Shown here piece after piece: positions 61,055 to 64,000 of a stretch of DNA of 64,000 bases. Source of the stretch: Roseibium suaedae (GTDB taxonomy: Bacteria > Pseudomonadota > Alphaproteobacteria > Rhizobiales > Stappiaceae); contig NZ_FRBW01000004.1 in NCBI RefSeq assembly GCF_900142725.1, positions 484,661 through 548,660 on the forward strand. Reading direction: 5' to 3'. A model generated the notes under the pieces. That model ran no database searches. It saw only the letters and a list, made by a program, of their open reading frames with translations, and was not told the DNA's origin. Each line of letters starts with the position of its first letter. Position 1 is the stretch's first letter. Both the position numbers and the translations under genes were made by a program.

Positions 61055-63028
61055 TTACTGGGCGGAAGCAACGCGAGCCGGGCGGCGGGCCTTGTCGAGA
61101 AGGTTGTCGATCCGAAGACGTTCGGCCTCGAAATTGGCGAGCATCTGTCCGTCGAGAACGCGGCCGCGTGGCAGGCGGATGCGCATCGGATCCACATACC
61201 GGTCGTTGACCATGACTTCATAGTGAAGGTGTGGGCCGGTGGAGAGGCCGGTAGACCCTACATAGCCGATGATCTGGCCCTGGTGGATCGATTGACCCGC
61301 CTCAAGGCCCTTGGCGAAACCGGACAGGTGGTTGTAGGTGGTCGTGTAGCCATTGGCATGGCGCACTTCGATCCGCTGGCCATAGCTGGAAGACCAGCCT
61401 GCCTTGATCACGGTGCCATTGCCTGCGGCCATGACCGGTGTGCCGCGGGAGGCTGCCCAGTCAACGCCGGTATGCATCTTGGCATACTTGTGGATTGGGT
61501 GACGGCGCATGCCGAAGCCGGAGCGGAACCGGCCGCCGGACAGCGGCTTTCTCATCAGGAACTTCTTCGCGCTCTGGCCATTGGCGTCGTAATAGTCGAC
61601 TGCGCCATCATCAGAGGTGCGGAAGCGGTAGAAGCGGCGCTTGCTGGAGCCGGTATTGAGTGCGGCATAGAGCACCTCGCCGCTGGCAGGCCCCGCATCA
61701 TCCGCATAGAGAACTTCAAGGGAGTCACCCGGCTGTACGCGGGAATTGAAGTCGACGTCAAAGGAGAAGACGCGGATCAGCTCTTCGATGACCGGCTTGC
61801 TGATGTCCTGCTCCAGCGCGGTCTGATAGATGCTGTCATATAGGGCAGGGGTCTGGCCGCCATAGGAGACGCGGTCAGCTTCTGCGAAGGCATCGGCCAG
61901 GAAATTCGCGGGCGCCTTTGCCTGAACATAGGTGCCGGTGTCCGTACGGGCGACGGTCGCCTGGTGATCTGTGTCCTCATAGAGACTGACACGCTCGGGC
62001 CGCATGCGAGTTGCGTCTTCCGGCGCCGGCTGGAAGGCAATGCGCAGGCGTTGACCCGGCTCAAGCAGGGTGACGCCCGCGGTCTTCTGGAACGCGGTGC
62101 GGATCTGTTCGGATTCCTCTTCGGAGACGTCATTGTCCCGGAGCACGTCGAACATGTCGCTTTCTTCGGCAATGGGGACGATCTTCTCGTCCATGCCCAG
62201 GTGATGGGTTTCGTCATCCTGTTTGGAGACGAAGGAAACATTCTCAGGCGTGATGCGCACGGCGAGACGGGCAAATTCCGGCTGCCGGGCCAGATTGAAG
62301 TCGTAGCGGGCCGGATCCACGAGGGTCCGGGCGGCGGTCTCGATCGAATTGGCAGCCAGGAAGCGGGCCGCCTGACGAACGCGCCGTTCGACGACAGGCT
62401 CTTCCGGTGTCGCGGACGCGTCGATCAGCTCGCTGTTGGATGGAAAGCTCGTCAGGGAGATACTGACTTCGCCTTCGACCTTCGCGCCATAGACGGAATC
62501 CGAGAAAACCGGCTCTGCTCCCCCTGCAGGCATCGGATCGGCCTGTACGTCGGAGAACATGTTCAACGGATTGAAGGCCGGAATGTCCTGGCTGAAGTCG
62601 GCGCTCTTGCGGGTGGCAAGGCTGGACGTGACCAGAGAGTAGGGGCGGACCTTGATCAGTTCCTTGTCGCCGGATTTGGTGACGACGTTGACGGGGATGA
62701 TCTGCTTGTTGGCGTAGTCGGCGGCAGCGCGGGCGATCCGGTCGCCTTTGGTGCCCGTGATGACAGTGCCATCCATGCCGATCGACAGGTCTGTCTGCTC
62801 GGGCAAGGTGGCGGCTGTCACACTATACTGGCCATCGAGTGCTGCCAGCAGGGCGCCGCCCATGAGAACTACAGAGGTGATCCCGGTCAGAACCGTGCCT
62901 GTCAGCCAGCGAACAGAGACCTTGCGGCGGTCCGGCAGCGCATTGCGCCCATCCTGAACGACAAGCGGAGCTTCGTCGCCGAGATCGACGGTCTGGTTTG
63001 CATGGGTGTGAAAGGGACCGAAATGCAT
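61055..63028 (-). CDS. M23-family peptidoglycan endopeptidase, membrane anchored
   Basis: The 657-residue protein has a short cytoplasmic start, one membrane segment (about 42-65, GTVLTGITSVVLMGGALLAA), a long periplasmic region with beta-rich and LysM/G5-like stretches (VQPGDSLEVLYADDAG) and a C-terminal LytM domain: GGRFRSGFGMRRHPIHKYAK, HTGVDWAASRGTPVMAAGNG and the zinc ligand GPHLHYEVMVN. All zinc-binding residues (HxxxD and HxH) are present, so it can cut peptide crosslinks. The family includes regulators of cell separation. The gene converges on clpB. Confidence 0.9.
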   Translation of the reverse strand: MHFGPFHTHANQTVDLGDEAPLVVQDGRNALPDRRKVSVRWLTGTVLTGITSVVLMGGALLAALDGQYSVTAATLPEQTDLSIGMDGTVITGTKGDRIARAAADYANKQIIPVNVVTKSGDKELIKVRPYSLVTSSLATRKSADFSQDIPAFNPLNMFSDVQADPMPAGGAEPVFSDSVYGAKVEGEVSISLTSFPSNSELIDASATPEEPVVERRVRQAARFLAANSIETAARTLVDPARYDFNLARQPEFARLAVRITPENVSFVSKQDDETHHLGMDEKIVPIAEESDMFDVLRDNDVSEEESEQIRTAFQKTAGVTLLEPGQRLRIAFQPAPEDATRMRPERVSLYEDTDHQATVARTDTGTYVQAKAPANFLADAFAEADRVSYGGQTPALYDSIYQTALEQDISKPVIEELIRVFSFDVDFNSRVQPGDSLEVLYADDAGPASGEVLYAALNTGSSKRRFYRFRTSDDGAVDYYDANGQSAKKFLMRKPLSGGRFRSGFGMRRHPIHKYAKMHTGVDWAASRGTPVMAAGNGTVIKAGWSSSYGQRIEVRHANGYTTTYNHLSGFAKGLEAGQSIHQGQIIGYVGSTGLSTGPHLHYEVMVNDRYVDPMRIRLPRGRVLDGQMLANFEAERLRIDNLLDKARRPARVASAQ

Positions 63029-63731
63029 CAGGCCTGAGCTGCCTTATCTTATACGCCACTTTATACAGGACCGGCAGAAAATGCCGCCTGTTGTCCGAAA
63101 GGTCAAACGAAAGGTCTGCCAGAGGGGAGAACAAGTGCCCTATCTCTTTGGTCTCCTTCTGAAACCAATCAGGCGACAATGGGGCAAAGCTGCCTGAACC
63201 CGGAAGATGTGATGGGAATTACCCAGACAGATTGTCTCACGCCGTGAAGATCAGTCCGGAACCATCCGTCCCCAAAAGGATCCGAAGGAGTGGCTCAGGA
63301 CAAGGCGGAGGCAGCTGATTGCGGGATACAGGCGCAAGGACAGTCGTTGCTTCTACAGCAAGAGGGAAGCCGCCCCGATAAAGCAGTAGCAGCACGGACC
63401 CAGTTGGGCAGCGCAGGAACTCTCCTTGCGCAGGTCGTGAAATCGGTGACGGAAAACAATTCACAGGCCTACGAGCGCTTTTTCAGACCCTGATCATGAG
63501 CCGCTGGTCCGAAAACTCCAGGGTTTCCGCCAAAGAGCTCAAGAAAGAGGCTCATGGGTCATTTGGCAGCTAATAAAAGTGGCAGGCGTAAAGTTTGCTC
63601 AGAATGAGAAAAATACCCCGAAAATGACCTGGCAAAGGGGTTTTGCGAGGGAATCGAGGATCAAAAAACCGCAGAAATCTGAGGCTTTTAGGGCGGAAAT
63701 GGCCTGTGTGAATCTTTTTTGACGAACCGTG
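63029..63731. other. Gene-poor region before the rRNA promoter
   Basis: About 700 bases without a convincing gene. A GTG-started 67-codon frame on the plus strand (63290-63493) and a 75-codon frame on the minus strand overlap each other and have no known motif or ribosome site. The left part must hold the promoter of the M23 gene. From 63600 the sequence becomes A/T-tracted (AAAAAA near 63664, TTTTTT near 63716), as expected for an UP element of the rRNA promoter. Confidence 0.55.
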
Positions 63732-63760
63732 TTGACTCCTCATGGGGGGCTGCGTATAAA
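63732..63760 (+). promoter_or_regulatory. Strong rRNA operon promoter
   Basis: TTGACT and TATAAA are spaced by exactly 17 bases. A/T tracts lie directly upstream, and the following CCGCTCC forms a GC-rich discriminator, all typical of a stringently controlled rRNA promoter. The transcript start is expected near 63767. Confidence 0.78.
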
Positions 63761-63766
63761 CCGCTC

Positions 63767-64000
63767 CATCGACGGCGGCGCTGCGGACAACACGGCGCCA
63801 GACACTGTCGGTTCTACCGGACACCAGAGACGTTGGTGCCCATCTCGGGCAACGGGTTTCGTTTCGGTAATTGCTGCCTCGGCAGCGAATTCGCCATTGG
63901 CGAATGTTCTTTGACAATTTGGATTTGAAGGAAGAGAAGCGTGGACGGCGTTGTTCTTGCGAGGCTCTGGTTGAGAGACTGGAGTTAGAGTAAGAGTTAC
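63767..64000 (+). other. 16S rRNA leader (operon continues beyond the window)
   Basis: The leader runs from the promoter to the window edge. It contains a boxA-like antitermination element, TGTTCTTTGACA (63905-63916), followed by the typical rhizobial stretch GAAGAGAAGCGTGGACGGCG (63931-63950). The mature 16S start (a TTTGATCCTGGCTCAG-type sequence) is not reached. Confidence 0.75.

Noticed and set aside
63290..63493. 67-codon plus-strand frame upstream of the rRNA promoter
   Set aside because: It starts with GTG inside GGAGTGG, overlaps an equal frame on the other strand and has no known motif.

Overview
The window is a stretch of alphaproteobacterial chromosome, most probably from the order Hyphomicrobiales (Rhizobiales) and possibly a Stappiaceae-type marine bacterium such as Roseibium, Labrenzia, Stappia or Pannonibacter. 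The order-level call rests on high GC by eye, a hemD / Mic60-like / hemY heme locus, the run ubiG, lysC, ptsP, prfA, prmC, DUF4167, clpB, an infC gene that starts with AUU, and a 16S rRNA leader of rhizobial type at the right edge. The family-level guess is inference. Almost all of the sequence is ordinary, tightly packed core chromosome. I see no integrase, transposase gene, prophage, CRISPR array or defence island.

Left part (1-12,560): the 3' part of hemD, a Mic60-like inner-membrane protein and HemY form the heme locus, followed by tRNA-Thr(CGU). Next comes a short, AT-richer accessory patch with a small secreted repeat protein and a response regulator made of two receiver domains. A minus-strand curli cluster follows (curlin, CsgH-like inhibitor, curlin). 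Then come a PHP metallohydrolase, a 196-bp palindromic repeat with a terminator, a zinT-like gene behind a candidate Zur box, a DUF2278 protein and a membrane protein of unknown function.

Middle part (12,560-33,870): a TetR-led, overlapping operon for the lower leucine/isovalerate pathway encodes both subunits of methylcrotonyl-CoA carboxylase, an acyl-CoA synthetase, HMG-CoA lyase and methylglutaconyl-CoA hydratase, with a macro-domain ADP-ribose hydrolase between the two carboxylase subunits. After it come PPK2, a Gfo/Idh/MocA oxidoreductase, infC, a long acyl-CoA dehydrogenase that resembles methylsuccinyl-CoA dehydrogenase, a YihY-type membrane protein, an EamA exporter, a chemoreceptor, an alpha/beta hydrolase and an L,D-transpeptidase. 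A ~260-bp element with 31-bp perfect inverted ends abuts and supplies the stop codon of a class III cyclase gene.

Right part (33,870-64,000): a three-gene Gtr-like glycosylation cluster, divergent secA and a parvulin-type foldase, argJ, mutT, a Flp pilin, an NDUFAF5-like methyltransferase, a ComF protein, grxC, a nitrilase-family hydrolase, DUF1178, a divergent phasin/PHA synthase pair, the ubiG-to-clpB block, an M23 endopeptidase, and a long gene-free region that ends in a strong rRNA promoter and leader; the 16S gene itself lies just outside.

The most unusual items are the two copies of a terminator-associated palindromic element, the inverted-repeat element that rewrites a cyclase C-terminus, the cyclase itself (two catalytic positions differ from the family consensus), the curli cluster without its secretion genes, the YSDL-repeat secreted protein, and the macro domain inside the leucine operon.
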